Below, piece by piece: positions 49,497 to 58,616 of a stretch of 64,000 nt of DNA. Source of the stretch: Streptomyces sp. CG 926 (GTDB lineage: Bacteria; Actinomycetota; Actinomycetes; Streptomycetales; Streptomycetaceae); the NCBI RefSeq assembly GCF_003148825.1, contig NZ_QGGZ01000001.1:62001-126000 (forward strand). Direction: 5' to 3'. Position 1 is the stretch's first letter. Every line of letters starts with the position of its first letter. The notes below the pieces were generated by a model. It made no database searches. It was not told the DNA's origin and saw only the letters and a program-made list of their open reading frames with translations. Position numbers and translations under genes: made by a program.

Positions 49497-49815
49497 GTGC
49501 CGTCGTACTCCATGGGCCTCGCCGCCCAACTGCTGCGCGTGAGCCCCGAAACCGTCCGCCGGTGGACGGAGACGGGCCGCCGGCATGCACCCGTTGCCGC
49601 CCGGCACCGCGCTGACCTCCGTACGGAACTCCTTCGCCGGGATCGTCACCGCCGTACGGCTCGACGACGTGGCCGCCCGGGTGGAGATCCAGTCGGGACC
49701 GCACCACGTGGTGTCCGTGGTGACCCGGGAGTCGGTCGAGCAGCTCGGCATCGGGGTCGGCTCGACCGTGACGGCCCGGGTGAAGTCCACCGAGGTCCAC
49801 ATCGAACTGCCGTAG
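49497..49815 (+). pseudogene. HTH-TOBE molybdate-responsive regulator, frame-disrupted
   Basis: The first part reads GTG PSYSMGLAAQLLRVSPETVRRW, a MerR/excisionase-like HTH typical of actinobacterial HTH-TOBE regulators. About 20 codons later similarity stops, and a TOBE/Mop molybdate-binding domain (SVRNSFAGIVTAVRL to VKSTEVHIELP) continues in another frame, from 49585 at the latest. The normal linker of about 40 residues after the HTH is missing. The simplest reading is an internal deletion with frameshift. The TOBE part could still be made alone as a 76-residue protein from the ATG at 49585, although no good ribosome site is visible. A sequencing error or assembly slip is an alternative. 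Confidence 0.6.
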
Positions 49816-49848
49816 GGGCAGGTCGCCTCCGGCGCCCGGCGCGCGCGG

Positions 49849-51318
49849 TCAGGCGCAGCGCAGCGCCGCGTACAGGTCCAGCTTGTGGTCCAGGCGCGAC
49901 AGGTCACGGCCCGTCAGGACCTCCACCCGCTCGATCCGGTAGTGCACCGTGTTCACGTGGAGGTGGAGTGCCTCGGCCGTGCGGGCCCAGGAGCAGTTGT
50001 TGGCCAGGAAGACCTCCAGGGTGTCCCGCAGCATCCCGTCCCCGAGCGCCCCCAGGAGCCGCGTCCCGTAGACCGTCCGCACCTCCGGCGGGATCCCCGC
50101 CATCAGCTCCCCGAGGGTGTCCACCTGCTCGACCCCGCGCACCGGGACCGCCTCGTCGGCCGAGGTCAGCGCGAACCGGGCCTGGCCGAGCGAGGCACGC
50201 AGCCCCTCCAGGCCCTCGGCCCGCGCGCCGATGCCCAGCCGCAGCTCCGCCTCCGGTCCCCCGCACTGCTGGAGCAGCGGCCACACCGCCCGGAGCGCGC
50301 CGGTCGCGTCGGTGTCCGAGGCTGGGTCCTCGTGCAGCACCGCCACCGACCGCCCCACCGCGTACACCGCGTTCTCCAGGTGGCGCAGGCCCTCCGCCAG
50401 GGCGTCGCCCGAGGTCGACGCCAGGACCCGGTACGCCCCTGCGACGGGCAGCCCGGCGCCCGCGAGCGCCTCCTCCAGGGCTCCGGTGTCGGCGGGGGCG
50501 GGGCCCGCGAGGGCCCCCTCCAGTACGCCGATCAGCTCCTGCCCGGCCAGCCGCTCCGCGGCGAGCCGGCGGTTCTGCGCGCCCCGGCCCTGGGCGAGCA
50601 CCTCGGCGATCTCGTGGAGCACCCGCGGGGGCGCCGCGTCGGGGTCGGGCACGTGCAGCTGCCAGGCGTCGTACGGGGAGCTCTCGGTCTCGATCCGCAG
50701 CCAGACCCCGCCGCGCGCGGAGCCGGCCGACGCCTGCCGGGCGGGCAGCTCCGGGGCGGACGGGGTACGGGCCACCGTGCGGCCGCCGGCGGTCAGCAGG
50801 TAGCAGGACACCCGGCCGAGGTGCGCGCACGCGCGGTCCAGGAGTTCGTCCGGGCCCGCCCCCGCCTCGACGAGCCGGCTCAGCTCGCCGCGCACGTTCT
50901 CCGGGAGGGCGAAGAGCCGGGTCGGGCGACGGCTCAGGTCGCCCCACTGCCGTAGGTAGACGGCCTCGGTGACCGCCCGGAAGCTGGTGCGCGCGGGGAC
51001 GGCCACGAGCGGCACCCGGTGGCTGCGGCAGGCGTCGACGACCTCGTCGGGGACCCTGCCGTGGGTCTCCTCCCCGGCCAGCAGCGCCGTGGCTCCGGCG
51101 TCGGCGAGCGCGCCGACGAAGCGGTCCGCCTTGCCCACGTCCCCCTCGGCCCACCACACGAGTCCGCTCAGCACGAGCTCCCCGGGCCCCAGGAATCGGC
51201 CGGGCTCCTCCAGGTCGGTGGCGGTGACACCGGCGACCTCTTGGCCGAGAAGGGTTTCCTCGCCCCAGAGCAGGCTGAGGCCGAGGCTGTCGAGCTGGAG
51301 CAGGTCGAGGACGTGCAT
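49849..51318 (-). CDS. PucR-family transcriptional regulator
   Basis: A 489-residue regulator: an N-terminal PucR domain (about 1-130, starting MHVLDLLQLDSLGL), a central GGDEF-like region (about 280-400) and a C-terminal PucR-type HTH (LEVFLANNCSWARTAEALH then HVNTVHYRIERVE). PucR proteins control purine catabolism. It is divergent from a xanthine-dehydrogenase-type operon, which is the expected target. AAGGAG precedes the ATG. A far longer reading of this frame is an artefact of the divergent operon's complementary strand. Confidence 0.9.
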   Translation of the reverse strand: MHVLDLLQLDSLGLSLLWGEETLLGQEVAGVTATDLEEPGRFLGPGELVLSGLVWWAEGDVGKADRFVGALADAGATALLAGEETHGRVPDEVVDACRSHRVPLVAVPARTSFRAVTEAVYLRQWGDLSRRPTRLFALPENVRGELSRLVEAGAGPDELLDRACAHLGRVSCYLLTAGGRTVARTPSAPELPARQASAGSARGGVWLRIETESSPYDAWQLHVPDPDAAPPRVLHEIAEVLAQGRGAQNRRLAAERLAGQELIGVLEGALAGPAPADTGALEEALAGAGLPVAGAYRVLASTSGDALAEGLRHLENAVYAVGRSVAVLHEDPASDTDATGALRAVWPLLQQCGGPEAELRLGIGARAEGLEGLRASLGQARFALTSADEAVPVRGVEQVDTLGELMAGIPPEVRTVYGTRLLGALGDGMLRDTLEVFLANNCSWARTAEALHLHVNTVHYRIERVEVLTGRDLSRLDHKLDLYAALRCA

Positions 51319-51351
51319 GGCGGGGGCTCCTTGCGGTGGGCGGATGCCCAC

Positions 51352-51366
51352 ATTCGCGAGGCGAAT
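51352..51366. promoter_or_regulatory. Palindrome in pucR/xdh divergent promoter
   Basis: ATTCGC-GAG-GCGAAT is a perfect 6-bp inverted repeat, 34 bp upstream of the pucR-like start and 179 bp from the xdh start. It is a plausible operator for PucR autocontrol and divergent control. Confidence 0.45.
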
Positions 51367-51544
51367 AGAGGCTGAGTCATCGTAAATGCTAGGTGAAGCA
51401 CCCGGTATGCCTCTTGGTTGATCCTCCAGGAAGCAGGGCTGCGGCCTCGTTCGATTCCGTGGCCGGGACCAGTCGTTTCGTACCCGCTCCCGTTGCTTCA
51501 CTGGCCGAAACCCCCTGTCAGGCCGGAAAGGCTGGTGGCGCGAA

Positions 51545-52369
51545 TTGGATCTCAACACGGTGCTCGACGTGCGCGACGCGCGCCGCCGCGAACCCTGGCG
51601 TCCCGGTGACGCCTGGCTCGGCGGCGGTACGTACCTCTTCTCCGAGCCCCAGCCGCACATCCGCCGCCTGGTCGACCTCTCCCGCATGGGCTGGCCGCCC
51701 CTGTCCTGGCAGCCCGACGGCTCCCTGGACATCGCCGCGACCTGCACGATCACCGAGCTCTCGCGGTTCGCCCGGACCCTGCCGACCACGGCCGCCCCGC
51801 TCTTCGAGCAGTGCTGCCGGGCCTTCCTGGCCAGCTTCAAGATCTGGAACATGGCGACCGTCGGCGGGAACCTGTGCAACGGCCTGCCCGCCGGCCCGAT
51901 GGTCTCCCTCACGGCCGGCCTCGACGGCACGGTCTTCCTCCAGGGCCAGGACGGCGCCACCCGCCGGATGCCCGTCACCGAGTTCATCCTCGGCGCCGGC
52001 GTGAAGAACCTGCGCGACGGTGAGCTGCTGCGGTCCGTGCGCCTGCCCCCGAACGCGCTGGACTCCCGTACGGCCTTCCGCCAGGCCTCCCTGTACGGAC
52101 TGGGGCGCTCCGGCGCGCTGGTCATCGGTGCCTGCGACCCCGCCGACGGCTCCCTCGCCGTGACGGTGTCCGCCGCCACCGTCCGCCCCTTCCGGTTCTG
52201 GTTCGCGCTGCCGCCCACGGCCGCCGAACTGCGCGAGACGATCGACGGCGCCGTCCGGCCGGACGAGTGGTACGACGACATCCACGGACTGCCCGAATGG
52301 CGTCGCCACATGGCCCTGCGCCTGGCCGAGGAGATCCGCCGCGAGCTCACCACCGAGGACCACCGATGA
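51545..52369 (+). CDS. Xanthine dehydrogenase family, FAD-binding subunit
   Basis: A 274-residue FAD subunit of the molybdenum hydroxylase family (CoxM/XdhB type). The FAD-binding blocks are [10 protein letters not shown] near residue 23 and [17 protein letters not shown] near 102-118. It transfers electrons from the Fe-S clusters to NAD+ or another acceptor. Translation appears to start at TTG with only a weak ribosome site. The stop overlaps the ATG of the next subunit (ATGA), so the two are co-translated. Confidence 0.9.
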   Translation: MDLNTVLDVRDARRREPWRPGDAWLGGGTYLFSEPQPHIRRLVDLSRMGWPPLSWQPDGSLDIAATCTITELSRFARTLPTTAAPLFEQCCRAFLASFKIWNMATVGGNLCNGLPAGPMVSLTAGLDGTVFLQGQDGATRRMPVTEFILGAGVKNLRDGELLRSVRLPPNALDSRTAFRQASLYGLGRSGALVIGACDPADGSLAVTVSAATVRPFRFWFALPPTAAELRETIDGAVRPDEWYDDIHGLPEWRRHMALRLAEEIRRELTTEDHR

Positions 52370-55134
52370 CGTACGAGATCGAGATCAACAAGCGGCGTTT
52401 CGACACCGAGCCGCGCGCCGGTCAGTGCCTGCGCACCTACCTGCGCGAACGCGGCTGGTTCGGCGTGAAGAAGGGCTGCGACCAGGGCGACTGCGGGGCC
52501 TGCACGGTCCACGTCGACGGACAGCCCGTGCACAGCTGCCTCTACCCGGCCGTCCGCGCCGAGGGCCGCTCCGTCACCACCGTGGAGGGCCTCGCCTGCT
52601 CCGGCGGCGAACTCCACCCGGCGCAGCAGCAGTTCCTGGACGCCCAGGGCTTCCAGTGCGGCTTCTGCACCGCCGGGTTCCTGATGACCACCGCCGCCCT
52701 CCAGGCGGAGGAGGGCACCGCTCACGACGACGGCAAACTCCAGGACCTGCCGCGCGCCTTCAAGGGCAACATCTGCCGCTGTACGGGCTACCGGGCCATT
52801 GAGGACGCCGTGCGCGGGGTCAAGCACACCGAGGCCCCGGAGGCCGGTCAGGCGGTGGGCAGGTCCCTGGGCGCGCCCGCCGGACCCCTCGTCGTCACCG
52901 GTACTGCCCGCTACACCTTCGACGTCGAGGTGCCCGGGCTGCTGCACATGAAGCTGCTGCGCTCGCCGCACCCGCACGCCCGGATCGTCGACATCGACAC
53001 CCGGGACGCCCTTCAGGTCCCGGGTGTCCACGCGGTCCTCACCCACCACGACTCCCCCGACCGGCTCTACTCGTCCGCCCGGCACGAGCATCCGACCGAG
53101 GACCCGATGGACACCCGCGTCCTGGACGACGTGGTCCGCTTCGTCGGGCAGCGCGTGGCGGCCGTCGTCGCCGACAGCGAGCAGGCCGCCGAGGAGGGCT
53201 GCCGCCGCGTGGTGGTCACCTACGAGGAGCTCCCGTACGTCATCGACCCGGAGGAGGCCATGCTTCCGGGCGCACCCGTCCTCCACCCCAAGGGTCCCGA
53301 GTCGGGGATCTTCCGCGCCGAGAACAACCTGTGCGGCGAGGTCCACAACACGATCGGCGACATGGAGGAGGGGTACGCGCAGGCGGACGTCGTCCACGAG
53401 GAGACCTTCCAGACCCAGCGCGTGCAGCACGCCAGCCTGGAGACCCACGGCAGCGTCGCGTACTTCGAACCCAAGGAGGACGGCGACGGCGAGCGCATCA
53501 CCGTCCGCTCCTCCACCCAGGCCCCGTTCCTGACCCGGCGGGCGCTGTGCGCGCTCTACGACCTGAACGAGGACGAGGTCCGTGTCGTCGCGGGCCGCGT
53601 GGGCGGCGGGTTCGGCGGCAAGCAGGAGATGCTCACCGAGGACATCGTGGTCCTCGCCGCCCTGAAGCTGCGTCGGCCGGTGAAACTCGAATTCACCCGG
53701 GCCGAGCAGTTCTACGGGGCCACCACCCGCCACCCCTTCAAGATCACCGTCAAGATCGGCGCCAAGGCCGACGGCACCCTGACCGCGCTGCGCATCCGCG
53801 TGGTCTCCAACACCGGGGCCTACGGCAACCACGGCCCGGCGGTCATGTTCCACAGCGTGGGCGAGTCCTTCGCCGTCTACAAGGCGCCGAACAAGGAGGT
53901 GGAGGCCTACTCCGTCTACACCAACGGGGTCCCGGCCGGCGCCTTCCGCGGCTACGGCCTCGGCCAGGTCCTCTTCGCCCTCGAATCGGTGATGGACGAG
54001 CTCGCCATCCGGCTCGGCATGGACCCGCTCGAACTGCGCGAGAAGAACGTCATCGGCGCCGGCGACCACCTGGTCACCCCGATCGGCCACGAGGAGGACC
54101 TGTTCATCGCCTCGTACGGGATGAAGCAGTGCATGGACGTGGTCCGCAAGGCCATCGCCGAGGACCGCAGCCACGAGGACGTACCGGAGGGCTGGCTCAC
54201 CGGCACCGGATCGGCCGTCGCCATGATCGCGACCGGCCCGCCGGGCGGCCACTTCGCCGACGCCCGGGTCTCGCTGCTGCGCGACGGCACGTACGACATC
54301 GCCGTCGGCACGGCGGAGTTCGGCAACGGCACGACCACCGTCCACAAGCAGATCACGGCAGGCGCCCTGAACACGACGGTGGACCGGATCGCGATCCGCC
54401 AGTCGGACACGGACGTCGTCCGGCACGACACCGGCGCGTTCGGCTCGGCCGGCACGGTGGTGGCGGGCAAGGCCGTGATGCTGGCGGCGAACTCGCTGGC
54501 CGAGCGCCTGCTGACCTTCGCGGCCCGCCACACGGGCGTGGCCCGCCACCTGTGCAAGCTGGGGCCCGAGGCCTTCGACTGCGCGGGCCGGGTCGTCACC
54601 CTCAAGGAGTTGTACGAGGCCGCGTACGACAAGGGCAAGCTGGAGGAGACGGCCGCGGACGGCCACTGGACCGGCTCCCCCCGCTCGGTGGCCTTCAACG
54701 CCCAGTGGTTCCGCCTCGCCGTGGACCCGCACACCGGCGAGATGAAGATCCTGCGCAGTGTGCACGCGGCGGACGCCGGCAAGGTCATGAACCCGATGCA
54801 GTGCCGCGGCCAGGTGGAGGGCGGTGTGGCCCAGGCGCTGGGCGCCACCCTCTTCGAGACGGTACGGGTGAACGAGCGCGGCGAGGTCACCACGGCGGCG
54901 TTCCGCCGCTACCGGCTCCCGCAGTACGCGGACATCCCGCGCACGGAGGTGCACTTCATGGAGACCTCGGACTCGATCGGCCCGCTCGGCGCGAAGTCCA
55001 TGAGCGAGAGCCCCTTCAACCCGGTGGGTCCGGCCTTCGCCAACGCCCTGCGGGACGCGACCGGGGTGCGGTTCACCGAGATGCCCGTGACGAGGGATGT
55101 CGTCTGGCAGAAAATGCAAGCCGCAAGGGAGTAG
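52366..55134 (+). CDS. Xanthine dehydrogenase family, fused 2Fe-2S and molybdopterin subunit
   Basis: A 922-residue fusion. Residues 1-165 hold two 2Fe-2S clusters: a plant-type one ([13 protein letters not shown] plus a later Cys) and an alpha-helical one (CGFCTAGF and NICRCTGY). Residues 170-922 are the molybdopterin-binding part, with [10 protein letters not shown] and a late [12 protein letters not shown] segment containing the expected catalytic Glu. It hydroxylates purines or related N-heterocycles; the neighbouring PucR regulator favours hypoxanthine/xanthine. The ATG overlaps the FAD-subunit stop. Confidence 0.9.
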   Translation: MTYEIEINKRRFDTEPRAGQCLRTYLRERGWFGVKKGCDQGDCGACTVHVDGQPVHSCLYPAVRAEGRSVTTVEGLACSGGELHPAQQQFLDAQGFQCGFCTAGFLMTTAALQAEEGTAHDDGKLQDLPRAFKGNICRCTGYRAIEDAVRGVKHTEAPEAGQAVGRSLGAPAGPLVVTGTARYTFDVEVPGLLHMKLLRSPHPHARIVDIDTRDALQVPGVHAVLTHHDSPDRLYSSARHEHPTEDPMDTRVLDDVVRFVGQRVAAVVADSEQAAEEGCRRVVVTYEELPYVIDPEEAMLPGAPVLHPKGPESGIFRAENNLCGEVHNTIGDMEEGYAQADVVHEETFQTQRVQHASLETHGSVAYFEPKEDGDGERITVRSSTQAPFLTRRALCALYDLNEDEVRVVAGRVGGGFGGKQEMLTEDIVVLAALKLRRPVKLEFTRAEQFYGATTRHPFKITVKIGAKADGTLTALRIRVVSNTGAYGNHGPAVMFHSVGESFAVYKAPNKEVEAYSVYTNGVPAGAFRGYGLGQVLFALESVMDELAIRLGMDPLELREKNVIGAGDHLVTPIGHEEDLFIASYGMKQCMDVVRKAIAEDRSHEDVPEGWLTGTGSAVAMIATGPPGGHFADARVSLLRDGTYDIAVGTAEFGNGTTTVHKQITAGALNTTVDRIAIRQSDTDVVRHDTGAFGSAGTVVAGKAVMLAANSLAERLLTFAARHTGVARHLCKLGPEAFDCAGRVVTLKELYEAAYDKGKLEETAADGHWTGSPRSVAFNAQWFRLAVDPHTGEMKILRSVHAADAGKVMNPMQCRGQVEGGVAQALGATLFETVRVNERGEVTTAAFRRYRLPQYADIPRTEVHFMETSDSIGPLGAKSMSESPFNPVGPAFANALRDATGVRFTEMPVTRDVVWQKMQAARE

Positions 55135-55216
55135 GGAGGCTCATATGCGACTCACATAGTGAGATAAGGATGGCAGATACGTTTCCGGGACCACGAGATC
55201 TGGAAATCGGACTCGT

Positions 55217-55657
55217 ATGGCCGAACTCATGCTGCACGGCGATCTCGACCGCCCTGCCCTGCTCAGCGTCGCCGACCTGCGCGAATGGAAGCAGCACCGG
55301 GCCAAGGTGGTGTTCGACTGCGCGACGAACGGCCCGCAGCACCACGTCTTCGAGGGCGTGCTGCTGCGTGACGTGGTCGCGAGCGCGGGGCCGGCCTTCG
55401 ACGCCCGGCGCCGCAAGGACCGGTCGCGCTTCCTCCTGGCCGTCAGCGGCGGGGACGGCCACCACAGCGTCCTCGCCTGGGCCGAACTGGACGCCGACTT
55501 CGGGGGCAGTCCGGTGCTGCTGGCCACCCGCCTGGACGGGACGGACCTGGACGAGTCCGGGGCCCAGCTGGTGGTCCCGTCGGACCGGTGCGGGGCGCGC
55601 TACGTCAGCGCGGTCACGCACGTGTGGTTCGGTGCCCTGGCGACGCCGGACCTCTGA
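55217..55657 (+). CDS. Short sulfite-oxidase-fold molybdopterin-binding protein
   Basis: A 146-residue protein matching the oxidoreductase molybdopterin-binding (sulfite-oxidase) fold in its short form: FEGVLLRDVV, SGGDGHHSVLAWAELD and LVVPSDRCGARYV. It lacks a membrane part and the usual conserved Cys ligand position is not evident, so activity is uncertain; it may bind the cofactor or an analogue only. It follows the xdh operon by 82 bp and is convergent with a molbindin gene. The stop lies inside a 17-bp tandem repeat. Confidence 0.7.
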   Translation: MAELMLHGDLDRPALLSVADLREWKQHRAKVVFDCATNGPQHHVFEGVLLRDVVASAGPAFDARRRKDRSRFLLAVSGGDGHHSVLAWAELDADFGGSPVLLATRLDGTDLDESGAQLVVPSDRCGARYVSAVTHVWFGALATPDL

Positions 55658-55720
55658 GCACCGCCGGCCTCCGAGCACCGCCGGCCTCCGAGCACCACCG
55701 GGCCTCTGAGCACCGCCGGG
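55651..55720. repeat. Four-copy 17-18-bp minisatellite
   Basis: Units of CCTCyGAGCACCGCCGG lie at 55651-55667, 55668-55684, 55685-55702 and 55703-55720. The first unit contains the stop codon of the Moco-binding gene. The repeat fills the gap between two convergent genes. Confidence 0.85.
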
Positions 55721-55734
55721 CCGGCGCTCCCCGT

Positions 55735-56154
55735 TCAGGCGCCGGCGAGGGAGATCTCGGTCGACTTGATCAGCGCGACGACGGAGGAGCCGGGGACCAG
55801 ACCCAGCGCCTGGACGCCGTCGGCGGTGACGGCCGCGGTCAGTCCGCCCCCGTTCACGTTGATCTTCACGGCGGCCATGGCCGGGCCGACGGCCACCTCG
55901 GACACCGTGCCCGTGATCTGGTTGCGGATGGAGATGTTCTCGACCGGACCGGTGGCCAGGGCCACCTCGGTGGCCTTGACGAGCGCCTTCACCGCGGATC
56001 CCGAGGTGATGCCGAGGTCCTTGACGGCGTCGGCGGTGATGGCGGCGGTGATCTCCTGGCCTCCGTCCAGCCGGACCTTGACCGTCGCCATGGCCTCGCC
56101 GACGGTGACGGCGGTGACGGTGCCCGCGAGTTGGTTGCGGATGCTGAGACTCAT
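55735..56154 (-). CDS. Molbindin with two TOBE/Mop domains
   Basis: A 139-residue protein made of two tandem molybdate-binding Mop domains: SIRNQLAGTVTAV to VKATEVAL (about 1-68) and SIRNQITGTVSEV to IKSTEISL (about 73-137). Molbindins store or buffer molybdate or tungstate in the cytoplasm. It lies beside a molybdenum hydroxylase operon, a Moco-binding protein and a broken HTH-TOBE regulator, so the whole region appears devoted to molybdenum use. AAGAGG precedes the ATG. Confidence 0.9.
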   Translation of the reverse strand: MSLSIRNQLAGTVTAVTVGEAMATVKVRLDGGQEITAAITADAVKDLGITSGSAVKALVKATEVALATGPVENISIRNQITGTVSEVAVGPAMAAVKINVNGGGLTAAVTADGVQALGLVPGSSVVALIKSTEISLAGA

Positions 56155-56302
56155 GGTCGACCTCTTACGTAGACGCCTCGCGCGGTCCGAAAGAGCCGCA
56201 CGGGACCGACCGTAGGGCCACCCGATCCGGCCGGCAGCGATCCTCCACGCGCCCGCGCGCCAGAACCACCCGACCGGCCGGCCCGGTGCTTCACTGGAGA
56301 AC

Positions 56303-56959
56303 ATGCCATTCGACCGCTACGGCGTACTGGCCGGAACCCTGCACGAACACTTCCGCGACACCCCGGACGACGAAGGCGCCTGGTTCCACGTCAACCTCCG
56401 GGTCGACGCCCCGGACGGGCGGTACAAGTGCGCGGTCGACGTGGACAGCCACGACTCGGACACCGGCGTGCAGTGGAAGGTCTTCACCGTGGACGCGGCG
56501 GCCCTGGGCCCGGTGGCCGCACTGGCACCCGGCTACCACGAACTCGCCCGCACGCCCGGATCCGGAGCCCTGGACTACATCCGCCATCCCGCCCTGCGCA
56601 GGCGCTGGAACCGGCCCGGATGGCTGCCCGCGCCGCTCGGCGAACTCCTCGACCGGCTGCTGGGGTCGTCCCCGCCCTGGACCTCGGGCTCCAATCTCGA
56701 AGCCGCCACCGCCTTCGAGCCGATCCTCACCGTCGGACGGTCGATCCTGGTCTTCGGCGAGCCCTTCGACACCGGGCTGGGCGTGCACAACGTCCACCAG
56801 AACCAGGGCGACGCCTACGGCAGCCAGTGGTGGCCCGAGAACGGCATCTGGCAGGACGGCGCGACCATGACCCGGCGCCCCGACGGCCGTTACGACGTGT
56901 TCCTGAACAAGTTCTCCGGCCAGAAGGACCACACGGACGCCGCCGGCCACCCGGTCTGA
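56303..56959 (+). CDS. DUF2278 family protein (YukJ-like)
   Basis: A 218-residue protein of the DUF2278 group: an N-terminal YGVLAGTLHEH strand and the characteristic GVHNVHQNQGD motif near residue 155, followed by WPENGIWQDGA. Its function is unknown. The family resembles hydrolase-like beta-rich proteins, with His/Asn-rich signatures that may bind metal or a ligand. There is no operon link to its neighbours. Confidence 0.7.
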   Translation: MPFDRYGVLAGTLHEHFRDTPDDEGAWFHVNLRVDAPDGRYKCAVDVDSHDSDTGVQWKVFTVDAAALGPVAALAPGYHELARTPGSGALDYIRHPALRRRWNRPGWLPAPLGELLDRLLGSSPPWTSGSNLEAATAFEPILTVGRSILVFGEPFDTGLGVHNVHQNQGDAYGSQWWPENGIWQDGATMTRRPDGRYDVFLNKFSGQKDHTDAAGHPV

Positions 56960-57117
56960 GTCCCTCCCGGCCATCGCCCGCGGCGCCCCGTCCGTTCCGG
57001 CCGATCAAAGCGCACGAGATCGACCCCGGACCGCCGGGAACCCGGGGCCTTCCCCATCCGACTACTCCCCCGTGGGAGGCGGATCCTCGCCTTCCCGCGT
57101 GGCGGAGGAGGCAACGG

Positions 57118-57753
57118 ATGGGCGGGCTGGATGTGCGCATGCGGGAGGTCGTGTGCCGGCACGGCCGGGTGGAGGCCGTCTCCGCCGTCGATCTGGAGAT
57201 CGCCGCCGGTGAGCGCGTGGCCCTGACCGGTACCAACGGCTCGGGCAAGACGACACTGCTGCGCGCCGTCCTCGGTCTGCACCGCCAGACGACGGGCTCG
57301 ATCCGCGTCGGCGGCCGCGAGGGCCGGTCACCCGCGGAGTGGGCCTGGCGGCGTCGGGCCTGCGCCTGGATCCCGCAGAAGCCGGCCGCCGGCCGCTTCC
57401 CGCTGCTCGGCGCCGAACTGCTGGCCGCCAGCAACGCTCCGGCGGAGGCGGCCGAGGCCGCCGAGCGGCTCGGTGTGGGCCGGCTCGTCGGGCGGCCCCT
57501 GCACACCCTCTCCGGCGGCCAATTGCAGCGGATGTACCTCGCCCGGGCGATCGGATGCATCGCGGCGGGAGCCGAGCTGCTCCTGGCGGACGAGCCGACC
57601 GCCGCCCTCGACTTCGACGGACAGTCGGAGGCCGCGGACGTCCTCACCTCCCTGCCGGTGACCCTCATCGTGGTGACGCACGACAGGGCGCTCGCCGACC
57701 GGTGCGACCGCGTACTGGAGATGGCCGCCGGCCACCTGCGGGAGGTCCGGTGA
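57118..57753 (+). CDS. Metal ABC transporter ATP-binding protein (ZnuC/TroB-like)
   Basis: A 211-residue ABC ATPase: Walker A GTNGSGKTTLL near residue 40, signature LSGGQLQRM near 131, Walker B ELLLADEPTAALD and switch His THDRA. It is shorter than most ZnuC proteins. GGAGGAGG precedes the ATG. The stop overlaps the GTG of the permease gene (GTGA), and permease and binding protein follow, giving a complete ATPase-permease-receptor importer. Confidence 0.9.
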   Translation: MGGLDVRMREVVCRHGRVEAVSAVDLEIAAGERVALTGTNGSGKTTLLRAVLGLHRQTTGSIRVGGREGRSPAEWAWRRRACAWIPQKPAAGRFPLLGAELLAASNAPAEAAEAAERLGVGRLVGRPLHTLSGGQLQRMYLARAIGCIAAGAELLLADEPTAALDFDGQSEAADVLTSLPVTLIVVTHDRALADRCDRVLEMAAGHLREVR

Positions 57754-58616
57754 ACCTGGCCGGCGCCGACCTCGGCGAGCTGCTGCAACTGCTCCCCGTG
57801 CAACGGGCCGGCGTGGCCCTGCTGCTGGCCGCGATCGGCCTGCCGGTCATCGGGGTGGTCATCGTCGGACTCGACATCATGCCGGTGCGGTTCGCGATGA
57901 TGCACGTGGCCCTGCTGGGCATCGCCGTCGGCCTGCTCACCGGACTCGACCCCATGCTGTGCGCGCTGGTGGCCTGCGCGCTGGCCGGCGCGGGCGTGGC
58001 CCCGCTCGCCCGGACCCCGGACGGCCTGTCCGGGGCGATGGGCCTGCTGATGAGCCTGGCCATCGCGGCGGCGCTGCTGCTGCTCGCCGTGTCGGGAGTC
58101 AACGCCTCCGGAGCCTTCGCCCTGTTGTGGGGGTCGATCCTGTCGGTGGGCTCGGCCGACCTCGTGGTCCTGGGGGTGCTGGCCGTCGTCGTACCGGGCC
58201 TGTTCTGGTGGCGGCGGCGCGAGATCGGCCTCCTGCTCTACGACCGCGAGCTCGCCCAGTGTTCCGGCGTACCGGTGCGGGCGCTGACGTCCGCACTGCT
58301 GGTCCTGGTCGCCATCGCGGTCGCCGGGGCGATCAAACTGACCGGCGCCCTGCTCGTCGACGCCCTGACCCTGCTGCCCGCACTCGCCGCCCGCCGCCTG
58401 GGCAGCTCCCTGAAGTCGATCACCCTCTGGGCGGTCGGCATCGGCGTGGCGGTGAATCTGACGGGGTTCCTGCTGGCCCTGTGGCTGGACTGGCCGCCCG
58501 GCCCGGTCCTCGTCCTGACCGCGGGGGCACTGGTCCTCGCGGTGCATTTCATACCCGAACGGAGAATCAGCTCATGGCGCGCACCCGCGTCCGTATCTCT
58601 TCCCTCGTCGCACTGA
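57750..58616 (+). CDS. Metal ABC transporter permease (ABC-3, ZnuB/TroC-like)
   Basis: A 288-residue membrane permease of the ABC-3 family with about eight hydrophobic segments. Family marks are MPVRFAMMHVALLGIAVG near residue 48 and the late LTGALLVDALTLLPALAA. This family transports Zn2+, Mn2+ or Fe2+ rather than molybdate. It starts at a GTG overlapping the ATPase stop and ends 43 bp inside the binding-protein gene, so translation of all three is coupled. Confidence 0.9.
   Translation: MNLAGADLGELLQLLPVQRAGVALLLAAIGLPVIGVVIVGLDIMPVRFAMMHVALLGIAVGLLTGLDPMLCALVACALAGAGVAPLARTPDGLSGAMGLLMSLAIAAALLLLAVSGVNASGAFALLWGSILSVGSADLVVLGVLAVVVPGLFWWRRREIGLLLYDRELAQCSGVPVRALTSALLVLVAIAVAGAIKLTGALLVDALTLLPALAARRLGSSLKSITLWAVGIGVAVNLTGFLLALWLDWPPGPVLVLTAGALVLAVHFIPERRISSWRAPASVSLPSSH

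Noticed and set aside
48825..50972. Plus-strand frame of 715 codons starting near the His/Trp-rich gene
   Set aside because: It joins antisense of three real genes; only its part at 49497-49570 (HTH) is meaningful, and that is reported as a pseudogene.
49849..55119. Minus-strand frame of 1756 codons
   Set aside because: Only the C-terminal 489 residues are the PucR protein; the remainder is antisense of the xanthine dehydrogenase operon.
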